From Globobulimina sp. (Eukaryota > Foraminifera > Rotaliida), in assembly GCA_003354225.1 (NCBI GenBank), contig PIVH01000060.1, forward strand, positions 1 through 8,768: a stretch of DNA of 8,768 nucleotides, in the 5' to 3' direction. Below are positions 8,195 to 8,768 of this stretch, piece after piece; within the stretch, counting starts at the first letter, position 1, and the number at the start of each line of letters is the position of its first letter. Below the pieces are notes generated by a model that was not told the origin of the DNA, did not search any database, and saw only the letters and a list, made by a program, of their open reading frames with translations. Position numbers and translations under genes: made by a program.

Positions 8195-8768
8195 TTATTT
8201 AATTGAAAACTTTAACAACTCAACGCCAGATGACCAACCTCCATTGGTTGAAACTGCCAATCTATATTTCAATGCATTGTGTTGTGTAACATTCTTAATT
8301 GCAATACATTTTCGTCCTTTATTCACTCTAAAACTTAATACACCGCCACTTTCCTTAAACGATAATTTCCGCATTGTTTGATATCCTGTTGTTTGGTAGT
8401 TTTGGTGCCATCGATATATTTCGCCTTCCCAAAGATGATAAGCATAACATGCTTTTTCTTTTTTTGTATAAAATGACGAGTTGCTCCATTTTTAAAATTG
8501 ATTCGATCACTTTTGATCCATAGCATGTATTACCTCCACTAAACAGCGACACATTTCTATTAGTAATTGTTTTGTTATTATTTGATAGTGTCATGTTTGG
8601 AGTACATAGATGTTTATCAAAACAATGAGTTTGTTCAATTTGTTTCTTCTCTTCAATATTTTTCATTTCATTTAATTGCTGTTCTTTTAATCCATTATCT
8701 TCAACATTTAATTGCTTAGTTTTTTTGCATAAAATATCATATTTATTTGGATAATCTCGCTTAATGAA
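8195..8768 (-). CDS. 3' part of an unrecognised convergent gene, 5' end beyond the window
   Basis: Two minus-strand open stretches appear to belong to one gene. The first enters from the right edge (8768) and reads through a charged, helix-prone part (about FIKRDYPNKYDILCKK, then KEQQLNEMKNIEEKKQIEQ) to SLFSG near 8534. The second is open from 8491 to the TAA at 8197-8195 and encodes a beta-rich, aromatic C-terminus containing CYAYHLWEGEIYRWHQNY and GGWSSGVELLKFSIK. These are in different frames. A GT-AG intron 8533-8458 joins them in phase 1 and gives at least 165 residues. Alternatively, a third frame between them (SDRINFKNGATRHF) may be coding, with two single-base indels. I recognise no family; no transmembrane helix is seen. 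The convincing part is the C-terminal frame. Confidence 0.5.
8458..8533 (-). other. candidate intron of the minus-strand gene (76 nt)
   Basis: On the minus strand the donor is G|GTAATACATG and the acceptor is CAAAAAAAG. An alternative acceptor 6 nt later (GAAAAAG, ending at 8452) keeps the same frame. The join is in phase 1. The acceptor lacks the CAG seen in the two firm introns of this window, so this is weaker; part of the segment also looks coding in another frame. Confidence 0.35.

Noticed and set aside
8130-8381. Plus-strand open frame of 83 codons after the PPC-repeat gene
   Set aside because: It overlaps the end of the gene in another frame and lies opposite the better-supported minus-strand C-terminal coding frame.
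1-8768. CRISPR array, tRNA or rRNA genes
   Set aside because: No regularly spaced identical repeats other than short simple ones, and no cloverleaf or rRNA-like segments were seen on either strand by eye.

Overview
The window looks like protist nuclear DNA. It is AT-rich and compact, and it contains short GT-AG introns (57 and 67 nt, the first read with a phase-0 join and the second with a phase-1 join). The intergenic gaps are small (189 bp and 30 bp), there are no Shine-Dalgarno-led operons, and the proteins are built from extracellular modules (CUB, thrombospondin type 1, repeated pre-peptidase-C-like domains, signal peptide, transmembrane helix). The lineage cannot be fixed from the sequence alone. 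A SAR-type or other free-living protist is a guess.

Layout: (1) positions 2-289, the end of a Ty3/gypsy-like RNase H reading frame, cut by the left edge. (2) 252-2945, plus strand, a two-exon gene for an 878-residue protein with CUB, TSP1 and SGNH/GDSL-hydrolase-like regions and a C-terminal beta-rich region. Its 5' end is uncertain because it runs into the retroelement piece. (3) 2946-3134, intergenic, with T-runs, a small AATTTCAT tandem repeat, a TATA-like stretch and a GAA repeat. (4) 3135-8164, plus strand, a gene for a type I membrane protein of about 1640 residues: signal peptide, about 12 to 13 tandem PPC-like domains, one transmembrane helix and a 92-residue charged tail. It has one clear intron, and a second place near 6360-6479 where the reading frame changes. 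(5) 8195-8768, minus strand, the 3' part of a convergent gene that is not recognised and whose frame also changes, either across a short intron or through small indels.

The two complete plus-strand genes both appear to encode cell-surface or secreted proteins rich in N-glycosylation sequons. One is probably an enzyme acting on an acylated or sulfated glycan. The other looks like a long adhesion or receptor stalk. Their adjacency hints at a surface or matrix role, but nothing in the sequence proves they work together. The most notable points are the CUB-TSP1-SGNH combination, the retroelement RNase H tail that can be spliced in frame into it, and the 40-nt frame-breaking segment with 20-bp direct repeats inside the PPC-repeat gene.
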